Assembly: GCA_001692895.1 (NCBI GenBank) | Contig: KV748224.1 | Coordinates: forward strand, 992,001-1,056,000 | DNA: 64,000 nt | From: Cenococcum geophilum 1.58 | Taxonomy: Eukaryota > Ascomycota > Dothideomycetes > Gloniales > Gloniaceae | Direction: 5' to 3' | Shown here: positions 1 through 14,705 of the stretch, piece by piece | How the letters are laid out: each line of letters opens with the position of its first letter | How positions within the stretch are numbered: the stretch's first letter is position 1 | Position numbers and translations under genes: made by a program | The notes under the pieces: model-generated | The model's input: the letters and a program-made list of their open reading frames with translations, nothing else | The model's database searches: none | What the model was told of the DNA's origin: nothing

Positions 1-3000
1 AAATATACAATTAGAATATTATAGGCGCATTAGCTAGCCCAAAAGGCATCACTAGATACTTAAAGTGGCCGTATTAGGTCTTAAAAGCGGTCTTCCACTT
101 ATCCCCTTCTTTAATACAGAGCCTATAGTAGGCGTCTTATAAATCCAGCTTTATAAAGATCTTCGCCCTAGATAGTTAATCTAGCATTTTACTAACTAGT
201 AATAGTAGGTAATGGTTCTTAATTATAATCTTATTAAGACTGTAATAGTCTACGTATAGCCTTATAGTTCTATCTAGTTTTAAAATAAAGAGAATTAGTA
301 CACCTAATAGCGACTTATTAGGCCGGATCCACCCCTTTTCTAGTAACCCATTAAGGTACTCCCGTAGGATCTTAAGCTCTTTATACAAGAGGTTATAAAT
401 AAGAAGATTTAGTAGTTATTTACCTCCTTCTAAATTAATTGTATAATCGTACTCCGAGTTCTATAATAGGACTTTAGCTCTCCTACCCAAAAATACCCTT
501 AATAGGTCCCTTAGGCCTACTGGAATATTTAATAAATTAGGGTCGCGTTTATCCTCTATATTATTATTAAATAGGTTCTAAAGCTCCCTTAGAATACTTA
601 TAGGCAGCGTTATACGCTATAGTGGTTATTTATATATAGTTACCACCGTATATTATACCGTTTTATACGGTAGCTAGTAAAGGGTAGGGAAATCCTTAAC
701 GCAGCGCTTAAGATGCCGTAGTATACTCTCCGCATATTGCTTAAGCTATAGTAACCCGTAACAGTTAAAGTATCTTATAAGATCCTTAAGATCGCCGCCT
801 CCCTATAATATCTCTGTGACCTATCTAGCAGTTCCCTATAGGGTCTCCGTTATAGAGGGGTTATTACCTATACTAGGCTTTATACCCATTTTGCTATTAA
901 ATAGGGGTTAGATCTGATACTCCTTTAGGTATAAAGCGTATACTATTTCGCCTAGGGCTATATTCTCTAGGATGTCCTTTAAACTTATTAGTAATATACG
1001 CCCTTCTAAATCTTTATTATTCCACTATTTAAAGGCTCTAGTCTTAAAGCGTATCTTAAGATCTACTTCCGCAAGCTAAGGGTATCTAAGGATAAAGTTA
1101 TAACCTACAAAGTTAGCCGCCTAGAAGGGTTGCGGGCTAACTACCTTAGTGCGGTTATATATATCGGCCACTAATACTATAAGCTTATAGGCACTATATA
1201 GCTTAATCCAATACTTATCTAAAAAGCCTATAATAGGTTTCCGCCACCTTTGCGATAGGATGAGTTTATACTCCTTTACTAAATTATATCGTATAAGATT
1301 AATTTCGGCGCCGCTATTATATAATACTTAGAACTGTTATACCTTACCTATAGGGAGTATTATTTCTAGCTTAATAGCAATATAGAGAGTTTCTTCTTTT
1401 ATATCTTACCCTAGTTATAGCTAGGAAAGGTCCGCGACTAGGGCTTTTTTTTTAGATTGTTAGTGCGGTTATTACCCTACTTATTTTTCTAATAGGATCT
1501 ACCTCCGGAGTTTTCTCTTAACTTCTTAGAGTGTTTCCGTAAAGGTGCCAGACGGGTATTAGGTTAACCCTAGGAGTCTTTCCCGTTATTTAAGGTTTCT
1601 AACTTTAACCCTTTTAAAGTTCTCTTTAAGAATAGCTTCTTTAAAGGTTGGGTCTGCCCTATATTACTACTAGAGTGCCTACGCTTCTAGTAACCCCCTA
1701 GCTTCCTACTAGAAGAGGTCTAGTTCCTTATTATATCTTTGGCGTTTAGAACTACTTATTTAAAATCCGCATATATAATAATCCGCGATAGGGCTTCTAC
1801 GTGCTTTATTTCGTTACGAATTGCTAGCTTAATTCTAGCCCAGATAAACCCAATCTTCTCCTTCTTATGGATGCTACCGTCTTTATTTTTAAAGGGTTCT
1901 AGATCTATCTACTAAGTGTAAGTTTTTACAAAGTTTATAAACTGGCGGAAGTTATAGCGGTCCAGCTGTATCCTATTCTAGAATAGCTCTATATTATTGT
2001 ATTATACAATATACGGATCTTAAATCTATTTCTTTAGGAAGGTTTACAGCTATAGCTATATAGTAATTTGCTCTTTATTAAGCTAATTAAGTGCAATTTA
2101 GTTTAGTAATCGGTCTTTAATCTTACTAATAATCCAGCGTATACGCTCTTTAGTATTATCTCGTATTATTAGTATTTTAAAAAAGTTATCTACCTTATAA
2201 ACCCAATCGTCCAACTGCTAGGCATTAGGTCTATAGCGGAGTTTTAAACTACTAGAGGCCTTAGCCAGTTGGTCTATATCCTTTTTCTATTTATAGTGTA
2301 GATAACTCTCTAAGTCTTCCACACCTCTTTAAATAGGTACTAGGTAGCTCCTAGAAAGCCCTTAGCCTTAACTAAGTTATAAAAGAATTTACCTAGCTTA
2401 GATTAGACCCTACTAGATCTAGATTTACCCTTAAAGGTTCTAATATATTTATTAGTAGCTTTCTCCTATATAGCTTCTAAGAGCCTTACAACAGCTTCCT
2501 AATATCTATCTTAAAGGAGATTAGTATAGGGCTCTTAACCTTCCGAACTCGGGCCTAAGGAGGTTCCTGCTATAGAGGTAGTATTAATACTAGTAGCTAG
2601 TATAGGCTTCCCAACGGGGCTTGGGTCTTAAGTTAGTAATTAGCTTAAATTACCTAAAGGGGTAGGCCCGCTTAGCTCGTAAGCAGTCTATATACTACTA
2701 CTATACTAATTATAGGCCGGTAGTCTTCTAGGAGGGTTCTAGTTAGTTCCCTAGTTAGACGCGTTAGTATATTTCTCTAGCATTTCTAACTTAGGGGAAG
2801 ATCTTAGAGTTTCCTTTAGCGCTTAATCTTCTAATTGGCTTAAGTAGGGCTAAAGGGGTTCCGGTTGCTTTCTGGTAGCGTTATAACTATTATAAAGGGT
2901 GTCTGCGTTTTCCTTAGTAGTAACTATAGGTGTGCGAGAGTCTTTAAGCTCCTAGAGTATCTGGGTATTAAGGTTTATTCGGCCGTCTTACCTAGAGGGT

Positions 3001-3413
3001 TATATTATCGTAATCTCTTACTATTAGAGGGACCTTCCTACCTTTACGCGACGGCTTTCTATAAGGTATCCGTGGAGTTTCCATTTAGGTTATCGCGAGA
3101 TTTTAAGGGAGGATAGTAGTTATAAATAAAAAGATATAAACAAATAATCTGGTCCTTAAAGCCGACTACCCTTCTAAAAAGAGTAGAAAGGATTTAAATA
3201 TAAGGGGATCTTGTAGACAGGGGGCTATAAGGACACGATTGGAATAGAATAGATTAGTAAAAGAGACAAATCCTTAAGGAGGTAAGGCCTCTAGGATTTT
3301 AAAGACTATATACTACGGGTACGTGCCTCTGGTACGTAACCGGCGACTATTTAAGGGGCGTCTGGGGGTTATCCTAAGGGCAACCCAAGGTGTCCGCAAT
3401 AATATCCCTTATA
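1..3413 (-). mobile_element. B2: RIP-degraded Ty3/Gypsy element, cut by the left window edge
   Basis: This is the 5' half of a Ty3/Gypsy element read on the minus strand. An open stretch at 176-388 (minus) reads as Gypsy reverse transcriptase, with the YVDY block and the following LNKI segment, and the MPFG region of the same enzyme lies at 1-80. Protease would fall near 1000-1400 and gag near 1900-2800. The 5' LTR ends at 3413, where family A sequence resumes. The copy is very AT-rich, broken by a large number of changes, and old. It matches 24410-25276 plus 33164-33497 (B1), which shows that both belong to one family. The rest of the element lies left of the window. Confidence 0.8.
3116..3413 (-). 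repeat. 5' LTR of B2 (about 300 bp)
   Basis: This segment is shared with 33190-33497 (B1). Its right end corresponds to the sequence ending CCCTTACA in B1, so on the minus strand the LTR begins TGTAAGGG. The left boundary is approximate because the second LTR of neither copy is in the window. Confidence 0.6.
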
Positions 3414-5395
3414 ATAGTATAGCGTAGAGCTAATAAATATAAGTAGTATTAAAGAATATAAAAATAGACGACTATGGAAACCTAGAGGATAAGGATTAAA
3501 AAATTAAAGGTCTAAAAAGTAGAGGCTAAACTAGGGATCTTAGTAGTAGAAGATATTTAAATAAACTCTATAGCAAGAAAAGTGGTATAAAGAGGGAGCT
3601 TATATAAACTGTAGAAAATAGGGTTATTTCACTAGAGACTATAGAGGTAGTTAGTATAACTATACGGTAAAGAGAATAAGACTAGTAAATAATATATACG
3701 TATAAAAGGGCAATAACGTGCTATAAGGAATAAAGGAGTATTTAATTAAAAGTTTTACGTTTTGTTATAATAACGTATACTAGGTTTATAAGGACGCTAA
3801 GTATAGCGTAAGCTATTAGCTATAAGAGCCTAAGTTAAGAGGACCTTAGGGTATAAGAGAATTAGATAAAGAACTAGATTAACTCTATAAACTAAATTAA
3901 AACTAAAACGGCATAGCTAGCCAGTAATTAACGAAGAAGTTTCTTATATACTAGTTCTACTAAGTTATAAAATCTAAAAATTAAAATAATTAGACTATAA
4001 GTAGTAATGATAAAGTAATAAAGGTAGCTTATTAGGAGTATATAAACCTTAAGGATATAATAATAGATGTAGAGGTTAAATCTATTATAGAAAAAGGATT
4101 GGTAATAGGGATTAAGACTTTATTAGATATAATATCTATTACTTTATAAGATATAAGAGAAGTAAAATAGTAAGCTACTTTAGCACTTAATAAAGGCAAA
4201 AGGCTATAGGCTTAAGGTTCTTAAGAAGAGATAAAAACCGCTTAAGATTTCTAAAATAGGATAAAATAAGCTTAAGGACCTATAATAGATAAGGATTAAT
4301 AAAATAAAGTATAGGCTTAGTTTAAAAATAATTAAATAAGTATAGGATAAAGATTCCTAGGGCATTAAGGTTTTTAAGACAAGATAAGGGCACTATAGAC
4401 GCCTAAATAGACTAGGGTAAGAGCGTAGCTTAAAAAGGAAGCAAGTTTAAAGTTAATAGCACCTATATTAGGTAAATAAGATATTTAGCCTTAGAGTTAA
4501 ATAAGTAATACTAAAATTATAAGACTTAAAGATTTAGAGGATTTAATAGCTAGACGTAAACTAGGAGAAGACTAAAAAGGATTTAAGAATAGAATTAAAG
4601 CGTAGTAAGAATACTACGGACTAAAGATGCTAGGTAAGCTAAAAATTATTTAAAAAAGGTTACTAATAGGCCTAAGATAGGTACGCTAAGAGTAAAGTAA
4701 CTTAAAGAACTGGAATAAAAGGAGAACCTAGAAGTTCTAACTAAATTTAAAGAATAGTATATAAAGGGCTGTTATAAAGCAGTAAAAATAAGATATTTTC
4801 TTATAGATATATTATATACGCTTATAAAGCTATATTAAAAGTAGTATAGGTAGTAATATAATAATAGTTAGGAAGATTTTTACCTATAACTAAATTAAAG
4901 AGTTATCTAAGATTAAGCAATTATAGAAAGACGCATAAGTTATATTAAAGGAGCATTAATTATAACGTTTAAAAATCTAGAAAAAGGATTAGAGGACTAG
5001 AGATAAGAAAAATAATTTTTAGTACCTATAAATAAGAAACTAATGTTTAGATTAGCTAAATAGAGGTTTAAACTTAAGAGTAAAGATAAGTTAAGAGTTA
5101 ACCTAAAGCATCTAGCGTATTATATATTAATATATATAGATTATATATATAGATAATATATATAGATAATATATATATAATATATATAAAACCCTAAAAA
5201 AAAGAATTAGAAATACCCTATTAGGATATATTAGGCGCTAAATAAGCGGTAATATTAAAAATATTAAGTATATATATAGCTAGTATCTAGTAAAAGTTTA
5301 AAAGTTAAATAACTTAATACTTTAACTAAAAAATTTTTACGGAAAAATGCTTAGATAGATAATAGTAGTAGAAATGCCTAGAAAATATATATCTA
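3414..5395 (+). mobile_element. A1, segment 1: interior of a family A Ty3/Gypsy element (end of gag onward)
   Basis: Sequence from 3414 onward matches the A2 interior from about 26555: the end of gag, the zinc-knuckle region and the long spacer before protease. The A1 5' LTR and the start of gag lie left of B2 and outside the window. The segment stops at the target duplication ATCTA (5391-5395) of the Copia element C. It is heavily RIP-mutated and broken many times. A1 continues at 11545 and 23034. Confidence 0.8.
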
Positions 5396-5638
5396 TATAT
5401 AATTACAGCACCTATTATACTAACCGCGTGCTTACGCGTTCGGTACGCCGAGTACGCGTTTACGCGTTTAGTGCACTTCTAAAGCACTAACTAATTAGGG
5501 GGGAGGCGTATCAGTATATAGACTACGTAGTCTGCTTTATATAATCGATAGTCACTACTATCCCAAAAAGTATATAATACTATACGTATTTTGTGCCCCG
5601 GGATACGACTTACTCGTGCTATTAAATTAGTACAAATA
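5396..5638 (+). repeat. 5' LTR of C (243 bp)
   Basis: It matches 11274-11544 apart from a 28 bp segment present only in the 3' copy. It contains repeated TTACGCG-type motifs and a conserved block around TGCCCCGGGATACGACT. The first bases read TATATAATTAC, where the original TG appears lost to RIP. Confidence 0.85.
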
Positions 5639-8600
5639 CTAATTAGTAAGCGCGCACAGATTAGCAATTACTTAATACCTCCCCCCGAGCGATTATAACA
5701 GCGACCACCCGTTTAGACTCCTAGTACGACCTGCTAGAAGGTCGGAAGTTGGGGATTATAGACTTATCACTAACTCCGTATACTTATTTAAGTCTTAATA
5801 CGGTTTACTAGAAGTATAATAAACGCAAATATAGACCTATACGGAACCCTTTACCCTTCTACGAACCGTTACGGACTTGTTAATCACCTTTACGGACCGT
5901 TACGGAGACCTCCTACCCCTCTACGAACTACTACGGACCTCTTAAGACCCCTTACGGATACCTTTACCCTTCTACGAACCGCTACGGACCCGTTAACCAA
6001 TTTTACGGACCACTATAAGACCTCTTCTATTTACTACATACTATACTATATATATAGTATAGCAAACATTAGTAAGCAAGTTAATAAAGGTTAAGAAAAG
6101 TGGAGGCAGGGAGTTAACCTCACGTCTATAACCGATGTTAATAACTATATTAAATTTAAAGTTCTTAAATACAAATATTTTAAGCTTATAAATGACGACC
6201 TATAGGAGCAATATTAGAAAGACTTTATGGACTTTACGGAAGCCATTTTTAAGGCCTGTAACCTTACTACTATCCGCAACCTATAAACCCTTTTATGTTA
6301 CTAGGGTGTATAGGTTAAAAGGGATAAATAAGTTACTATTATATAGTCTTTATATAATATAATATATAAGAAGGACTAAATAAAATAGACTAAAGAGGAA
6401 ATCCTAGACCAGGTCAAAGCCACTAAAGAACTCTTTACTTTTTCTAAACTTAATAGGATCGCTAGCCTTATACCTAACCTATTTAACTAAATCTATCCTA
6501 TAAACCTAAGCAGTTTTAGAATTAATCTTACGGGCTAAAGTATACCTAGTACTTAAGTTACGGACCGCAATACCCCCGCAACCTAAATTACGGACTATAA
6601 TACCCCCGTAAACCAAAATATAGACTAAAATACTTCCGCTACTTAAGTTATAAATCCGTAAACTACCTAAGTAAAGACCTATAGCAAGGAGCTAGCTAAC
6701 CTAGCTAAGCTCTATACCAACGAATCTAAGTATAGTAGTAAAAACAATAACTTTAACTTTAAACTAACCATCTTTACGGACCTTTGTTAGAAGGCCGATA
6801 TTTCTAAATAGAAGTTTAGCTAAGTCTACTCTACCATTCTGCGCGGCCTAGTACTTAACTACTACTACACTAACCTTAAGAGTAACCCCCTTGGTGTTCC
6901 CTTTAATAAACTATACAAAGCTATATATAACTACTTTAAAGGACCGGAATATAAGCGTAATATCCTTACCTAATAGAATGCGACTAAGTTACGGACCGTA
7001 ATAGATAAGAACACTAAAAAATTAACCATAGAGTGCCTATAAATCCTTATTAAAGACCTCCGCCACCTATAGTATGGTCTTAATATTAAGCTTTAAACGG
7101 ATGACTTTCTGTATAATAAACTTATTACGGCTTGCTAGGAAATAGAACCCTATAAATACGCCTATTACAAGCCTATAGATACTATAGCTGGCCTTATTAA
7201 TAATTTACGGGCCTCTATTATAATGTATGAAGCCTTAAACCCGCTAGGCAGCACTTAAGCCTTTATTACGGATATTTAATATCCGTAAATAGACTTAGAT
7301 GTCTACTTTACGGACCACCGCTACCGCTAGCAGTACCTGTACTGACCAAGTCCTACCTATAACCCCTATAGCAACCCCCATATAAAAGCATACCCCTATA
7401 GATAAACTAGCCAAAAGTGCTTTATATACGGTAAGGAAGGATATTAGTCTATAAGGTATATCTAGGAAGAACGTAATAAGTCTAAGAAGAGATTTAACAA
7501 TTAGATTAACTAGTTTATCTTAGACTATAAAGGAGAGGAAGTAAAGGAGTCTCTTAATAAGTTAATAGAAGCCTTTATAATTAACTTTAACTTAGATATT
7601 TAGGAATAGGAGACCTTAGAGATATTTCTAACTACTTTTAAACCTTTTACGGACGGCTAAGCCTTTAATATTACGACCATATTAGCCAACCACTCCTTTA
7701 TATACTTGATTATACCCAAAAACCAGCCTATAAGTATACCTATTAGACCTATTATAGATATTATAGACCGCGAACAGGACCTATTTGCATATATTACCAC
7801 TAAACGCTATACCCCTAAAGAATTCTATAGCGTTATAATTAATATAGGTGCCTCTAAGAAGTCTACTATAGGTTATAGACAATACCTTATATATAAGACC
7901 ACCACAAATAATAATACGGATATTGATACTATGTAAACTGGGGCCGTAAACGTCTAATTTGGCATTAGCTTAACCGCATTAATTAAATTAGTTAAAGTTA
8001 AGACTCTAATTAGCCCAGTTAACTTCCATATAGTAAAAGCGGACACCCCTTTCCTACTTTGCCTTGCGGACATAGATAGATTATAGGTTTACTACAATAA
8101 TGTTACGGATACCCTAATTAGCCCCGCAACTGCCCTAAGAAGTAAGAATATTACCCTACTAATTATACGACGATTTAGACACCCGTTCCTTATATAGGGA
8201 GAGACTTTACAGACCTATATTTAGGAATCTTTCGACTATAACCCGTGCTACCTCACCAGTACGGAAATCCACCGCCTATACCGCCGTTTCGGCCACCTAT
8301 TAGCCGAAAAGCTGCATAGAGTCCTTAAACGTTCTAGACATAACGACGTTAATAGGAAGGCAATTAACCACCTAACTAAATACTACTCCTTCTGCTAGAA
8401 ATACGGACGTTCCCTAGGCTGATTTAAGTTTACTCTTTATAAAGACCTTAATTTTAACTACTTAGTGTACGTAGATATTATATATATTAACGGCAGCCTA
8501 GTATTATATATAATTAACGAGGCAACCCGCTATTAAGCTGCCCGTTAATTGCAAAATATATCTATAAAATACACTTAGGAAATTTTATAGACCTACTAGA

Positions 8601-11273
8601 TTAACACATATATTAGACCCCCTAAGTATATTACCCACAACGCTAATAGGAACTTTATTAGTAAGGAATTCTAATAATACGCTACGGCCATAGCTATTTT
8701 AACAAAAGCCGTTCTAGTTAAGGCGCACTAGTCTATTAGGCTTATTAAGCGAGCTTACCTAGCTCTATAGAGAGCTTACTAGATTATTACGGACGAGTGT
8801 AAGGATATTTAAAAGGAACTGGCTTTATAGATGGCCGTAAAAGCCGTTAACAACACCGCTAGCCCTAATAGGCTAGTACCTACCCTCTTAGTTTACGGAG
8901 CTTACCTAAAGATAAGCAACCTAGGCCCTCCTACCCCGTCTATTACGGAACGAGCAGCTATAATATAGAAGGTAATAGCCAAAATAGTTAAATTACGGGC
9001 TAAACAAACTATTAATAACGCTTTGCATTATTACAACGGACCTAATACAACCTTAGTATATAACCTCTCGCTTAATTCTAAAGTCCTTATATAGCGTAAA
9101 AGCGGTAATTAGACTAGACCTTACCGTCTACTAGCCGTAAAAGACGAGACCTACTATATATAGCTCCCTAGCGGACTAATAAGCTTTAGAAGCACGTCCG
9201 TAAAACCCTATTTTTGGTCCAAAAACACCTATAACGTTAAGCCAGATAAACTAAAAGCACCTACTGAATTAGGTAAACCAGAAATACCTACCGAATTAAA
9301 TAAACTAGAAGCACCCTTACCTACCCTAGAGGTCCCCTAGAAACCTACTAAACCTACTAAACCTACCGTAAAGCGTGGCCGAGAATGCCCCTATAAGAAC
9401 CCCGTAATAGAGAATTACCTAACCTCCGTAGGTATATCCGTAAGGTAATCTCCGCCTATAGATATATTAGTTCTAATACAGGAAACCCCTTTTACGGACT
9501 TATAACGCAAAGAGATTAACGGACTACTTAAAAAGGGCGTCTTTGCGGTTATAATAGAGAAAGACATTCCGCAAGGCGTCCGTATATTTAACTTACGCTT
9601 TATTAACGAAATTAAACACCCTAGTATTAACAAAGCCTTTAAGAAATTAAGGCTTATTGTATAAGCTTACAACAACTAGGAAAAGGGTTTAGTCCTTATA
9701 CAGTCGCCTATAATTTAACGAGTTAGTTAACGGATTATACTTATACTTACGCCTAAATTACAGCAAATTAAACCCGTAGCCCTTTACTTACGGGACATCT
9801 TATAAGCCTATGTGTAGTCCAACACCTACCTAAGTAGGGACATCTTTATATGACTACCCTGCGAGCTTAACCTATAACTAGGAACAATTTTATAGGTTAT
9901 AAAACCTCTTTACGGAGTACCAGAAGCCAGAAACCATTAGTTTAAGATATACCACTAGCATTACATTAGTAAACTTAAAATAGAATAGTTAACCTATAAC
10001 CCCTACCTCTTATACACCCTATTAAATAGCCTCGGTATTATTAGACTCTAAACTAATAATACCCTCTTCCTAGTAGACCAAACCTTTACGGACGCTAAAG
10101 AAACTAAACTATAAAAGGTAAAGTTCTTGGTAAAGCTATAAGAACAGTTAACTAAATAGACTCTAATTAAGTTTAATAAAGGCTTAATTACATAAAAGGG
10201 CAACCTAATTAAGCTAACTTAGGAACGCCAAGCTTAAAACCTAAAGCCTATTATAGTAAAACCTATAAACCTTACTAGTTCCCGCAGAGGGACTTATAAG
10301 ACCATAAATATAAAGGACTAATACGCTGCACAGCGTATAAGAGGCGCCTATATTGCTATAGTCTGTTAACCTAAATCTACCTACGATCTATCCTTTACGG
10401 CCCAGGCAGTAGACCTATAAGAAGAAAATATTAAGCAGCTTAATAAGCGCATCCAGTGGCAAATTAATAATGCAGCAAGGGGACTTATTTTTATACCACT
10501 AGATCTAAATTCCCTTAGCCTACTAGTATTTACGGACGCATCTTTTGCTAATAATAAAGACCTATTACTACAAATCGGCTTTATAATTGTACTTATAGAC
10601 CGTAATTAGGACGCAAATATACTATATTGGTCTTTAATTAAGTACAAACAAGTAACCTATAGTATACTAGCCTCTAAACTATATACACTAGCTTATAGAT
10701 TTAATATAGCAGCCGCAATTAAATTAACGGTCTAGAAGATTCTATAACTAGAGTAGTTACCCCTAGTTTTATGCACCAATTTAAAGTCCCTTTATAACTA
10801 CCTAGTTAAACTAGGTATAATATAAGAGAAGAGGCTTATAGTCAACCTAATATGCTTATATTAGGCTTATAAACAATATAAGATTACAGAGGTTAAATGG
10901 ATTAGTAGCGAAGATAACCTAGTAAACGCTATAACTAAGGCAAAGCCGTATTAAGCTCTTAAAACCCTAATTAATATAAATAAGCTTAACCTAAAGGTTA
11001 TAGAATAGGTAGAGCGAGACTAACGGAGCATTTATGGTTTAGTTACGGCCCGTCAGAAGGCCGTACGATGCATTTATGGCCTGTTAAAAGGCCGTATAAT
11101 TCATTTTACGGACCGTAAGCAGGACTTACGGCCAGCTTAGAGCACCATTTGGAAGGCAACCTAGAAGGCACCTTAGGAGGAATTTCCTATGTATTTTCTT
11201 ATGTGTTTTATAGTTCTATTAAGACAATTACGGAGGCTATATATAAGTGGTTTTATTTTCTAAGTACCGCCAG

Positions 11274-11544
11274 TATATAATTACAGCACCTGTCGTACTA
11301 ACCGCGTGCTTACGCGTTCGGTACGCCGAGTACGCGTTTACGCGTTTAGTGCACCAACCACCCGCTTACGTATTTAGTGCACTTCTAAAGCACTAACTAA
11401 TTAGGGGGGAGGCGTATCAGTATATAGACTACGTAGTCTGCTTTATATAATCGACAGTTACTACCATCCTAAAAAGCATACAATACTATACGTATTTCGT
11501 GCCCCGGGATACGACTCACTTATGCTATTAAATTAGTACGAACA
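11274..11544 (+). repeat. 3' LTR of C (271 bp)
   Basis: This is a direct copy of 5396-5638 with 28 extra bases near 11351-11378. They look like a local duplication of the neighbouring CTTACG...TTAGTGCA motif. It ends GAACA, directly before the ATCTA duplication. Confidence 0.85.
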
Positions 11545-14500
11545 ATCTATAATATATTAAAAATAAGAAACAAACTAGGTATTAACTAAAAAGTAAGCTA
11601 AGTATAGTAGGATTAAGCAGATAATAGTTAAGAAAAGTAGAGGCCTATAAAACTAAAGAGAGCTAGTAATAAAGCCTTAAACCCTTAAAGGAATTTAAGA
11701 ATAATACCTAAATTTACAAATTAATTGGTAAAATTAATAGTTTAAAGTATTAATAGATAGTAGAGTAATAAGGAACTATATTTTATTAATAATAGTAATA
11801 AAAAAAAGGCTACTATATAGGTAGAAAAAGTATCTTTACCTATTAGTTATGATTTTAGGAGATCTAATAGCCTAGAAAGGGGGTATTTTAAATCTTAATA
11901 TAGGACCTATTTAAATAACTATTAAAGGAAGATAAATTAAGATATCTTTTAATATCCTACTATTAGGATAGGATAAGGCAGTACTAGGGATACCTTAGTT
12001 ATAAAAATATAATTTAAAAATATAATTAGGTTATAGGTTAAGTTAATATTAGAGATACTTAATAATATAAGAGGTATATAGTAACTAAGTTAATATAGTA
12101 TTAAGTTAGAACAATATACAAGGAAACTAAAAAAGGGTTATTCTATATACTAAAAAGATATTATAAGTATAGTAAAAAGCTATAAAGCCTAGAAAATAAA
12201 AAGTTATTAGAGTATATAGTATAAAACTATAAGATAGAATTAGAACTAGAAATAAGTTAAAAGTTTTTTTAATCTATAAATAATTAAAGAAGAGTTAAGA
12301 GCACTTAAGGAGTTTATTTAGGGAAATCTATAAAAGGAATATATTAGACTATTATAGTTATTAGTAGAATATCCAGTACTATTTATACTAATGAAAAATA
12401 GAAAGCTTAGGCTATATATTAACTATAAATAGTTAAATAGCATTACTTGGAAGGATAGGTATCTTTTACCCTTAATTAGTAAAATCTAAGATAGGATAAG
12501 TAATATATAAATCTTTATAAAGATAGATTTAAAATAGGCGTACTATTAGATTAAGATTAAGGAGGGTAATAAACAAAAGGCAGCCTTTAGATTAAAGGAA
12601 GGACTATATAAACTATTAGTTATATAATTTGGACTTATAAATAAATTAATAATATATTAAGAGAATAAATGGATAAGTTTATTATAGTATACCTTAATAA
12701 CATTATTATCTACTTAATAACTAAGGAAGAGTGCGGAGAATATGTTAAATAGGTCTTAAAGAGACTATAAAAAGAATAAATACTAGTAGTAATTAAGAAA
12801 TATAAGTTCTTTATAAGAAAGATAGATTTTATTAAATTTATTATTAAACTAGGTTATATTAATATAGACCTAAAGAAAATTAAAGCTATAGTAAGTTAGT
12901 AAGAACTAAAGAATATAACGCAGTTAAGGTTATTTTTAGGGGTTTGTAACTACTATAGGAGGTTTATAATATAATAGTTAAAGAATATTAAACTATTTAT
13001 AAGGCTTATAAAGAAAGAGGAACTATAGGTATAGGGAAATAAGTAAAAGAAATTATTTATAAAACTTAAGAAGTTATTTACCTAGAAGCTAATCTTTAAA
13101 ATCTATTAATTAGAATTAGAAATAGTTATAGAAATAGACGTATTAGACTTTATACTAGGAGTATATTTATTATAGAAGTATAGGAATATATAGTATCTAG
13201 TAGCATATTATAGTTAAAAGATAACACTACTAGAGTTAAACTATAATATCTATAATAAGGAATTATTAGGCATAGTTATAGTACTTAAGAAATAAAAAGC
13301 ATTCTTATAAGGCATAGAAAAACTATTTATAGTTAAGATAGATTATATAAATCTAATAGGGTTTCTAATAATAAAAGAACTTAATTAGAGATAAGTTAGA
13401 TAGAGATGCTTATAGAATACCATTTTAAAATTTGGTATACTAAGGGTATAGAAAACGTAAGAGCTAATATATTAAGTAAAAAAAAGCTAAACTATAGAAT
13501 AACAAGAAACTATTAGGGGCAATATTATATAGAGACAAAGATAGATTAATTAGGTATAATTATTTAAAGATTGCTATAACCTAAGAATATAATTTACTAG
13601 AGAGTAATTAGGTAAAAAAGATCTAAAAAGTATAAAATAAGAATCTAAACTTAGAGTAGTATAAAAATAGAGAAGTAATATATATACTAAGGAGTATTAA
13701 AGAAGATTTTATTAAAGGTTTTTATTAGGAAATAATATAGGGATATAATAGAGCCTAAGGACTAGTATTAAGACTTTAAGAGAAATATATTATTTAAAGA
13801 ATTTAGGGCTTAGTAAAAAAGTTATAAAAGAATATTTAGATTACTAAAGAAATAAGCTAATAAGGTATAGACTATATAGGAAACTATAGCCTATTAAGAC
13901 ACTAGAAAGACTATAGGAGGTTATATTATAAGACTTTATTATAAAGGTGCTAAAGTTAAAAGATCCTATTACTAAATAGGAGTATAATATAATCCTTATA
14001 ATAGTGGATAAGTTAACTAAATAGGGCTACTTTATAGCATATATAGAAGAAATCTTAGCAAAAGATATTACTAGAATCTATATTAAAGAAGTATTTATAA
14101 AATATAGAGTATTAGTAAAACTTATATTAGATAAAGGTCTAAGATTTATAGAGTATTTTAAAAGGTATTCTTAGCGGAATAAGGAGTTAGAGTAGTAACT
14201 TCTACTATATATTACCCGTAGACAGTCGGTTAAATAGAAAAATTAAATTAGACGCTAGAATAGTATCTAAGGCATTATATTAATTACGTATAGAATAATT
14301 AGGTATTGTTATTACTAGTTATATAATTTATATATAACGTAACACTATAGGAAGGTATAGAGATATTACTATTTTAGGCAAATTATGGATATAAGCCTAG
14401 AATATCGTTATTACTATAATAAGCGAAGAAAATAAGTAGTATAGCTAAGTAAAGAATAGAGATACTAATAAATCTTTATATTAACCTTATAGAAATAGCT

Positions 14501-14705
14501 AAAAAAAGTACTATAACGTTAAAAGATCTAAGGGACTAAATCTAAAGGAGGGGGATAAAGTATAGCTACTATATAAAAATTTTAAGAGTTAATAACTAAG
14601 CAAGAAGTTAGACTACGTTAGACTAGGACTATTTGAAATTATAGCTAAGATTTTAGAAGTTATATATAGACTTAGCTTACTAGTAAAAATAAAGATTTAC
14701 TTTAT
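11545..14705 (+). mobile_element. A1, segment 2: protease to integrase region
   Basis: This is A1 sequence resuming after C. It aligns with A2 from about 28605 to 31795: protease near 11700-12000, reverse transcriptase near 12300-12900, RNase H near 13100-13500, integrase near 13750-14350, then the linker to the chromodomain. It is very AT-rich and broken many times. It stops at TTTAT, the left target copy of D1, which corresponds to CCTAT on the right side after RIP. Confidence 0.8.

Larger units (their letters stand above)
5396..11544 (+). mobile_element. C: full-length but decayed Ty1/Copia retrotransposon (6149 bp)
   Basis: The element is flanked by the 5 bp duplication ATCTA (5391-5395 and 11545-11549) and bounded by direct LTRs. 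Domain order on the plus strand is gag-like (about 6160-7500), protease region (about 7700-8100, including an open stretch at 7706-7936), integrase (about 8250-9230, with HRRFGH at its zinc-binding start), then reverse transcriptase and RNase H (about 9450-11000, with the TDASFA block). Integrase before reverse transcriptase is the Ty1/Copia order. It looks whole in length but is broken by many changes. It inserted into A1: the flanking sequence joins without loss when compared with A2 near 28600. Confidence 0.88.

Noticed and set aside
2865-3116. 83-codon plus-strand open frame
   Set aside because: It lies on the non-coding strand of B2 near its gag start and LTR; it is a chance shadow.
9415-9633. 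72-codon minus-strand open frame in C
   Set aside because: It is antisense to the start of the Copia reverse transcriptase region.
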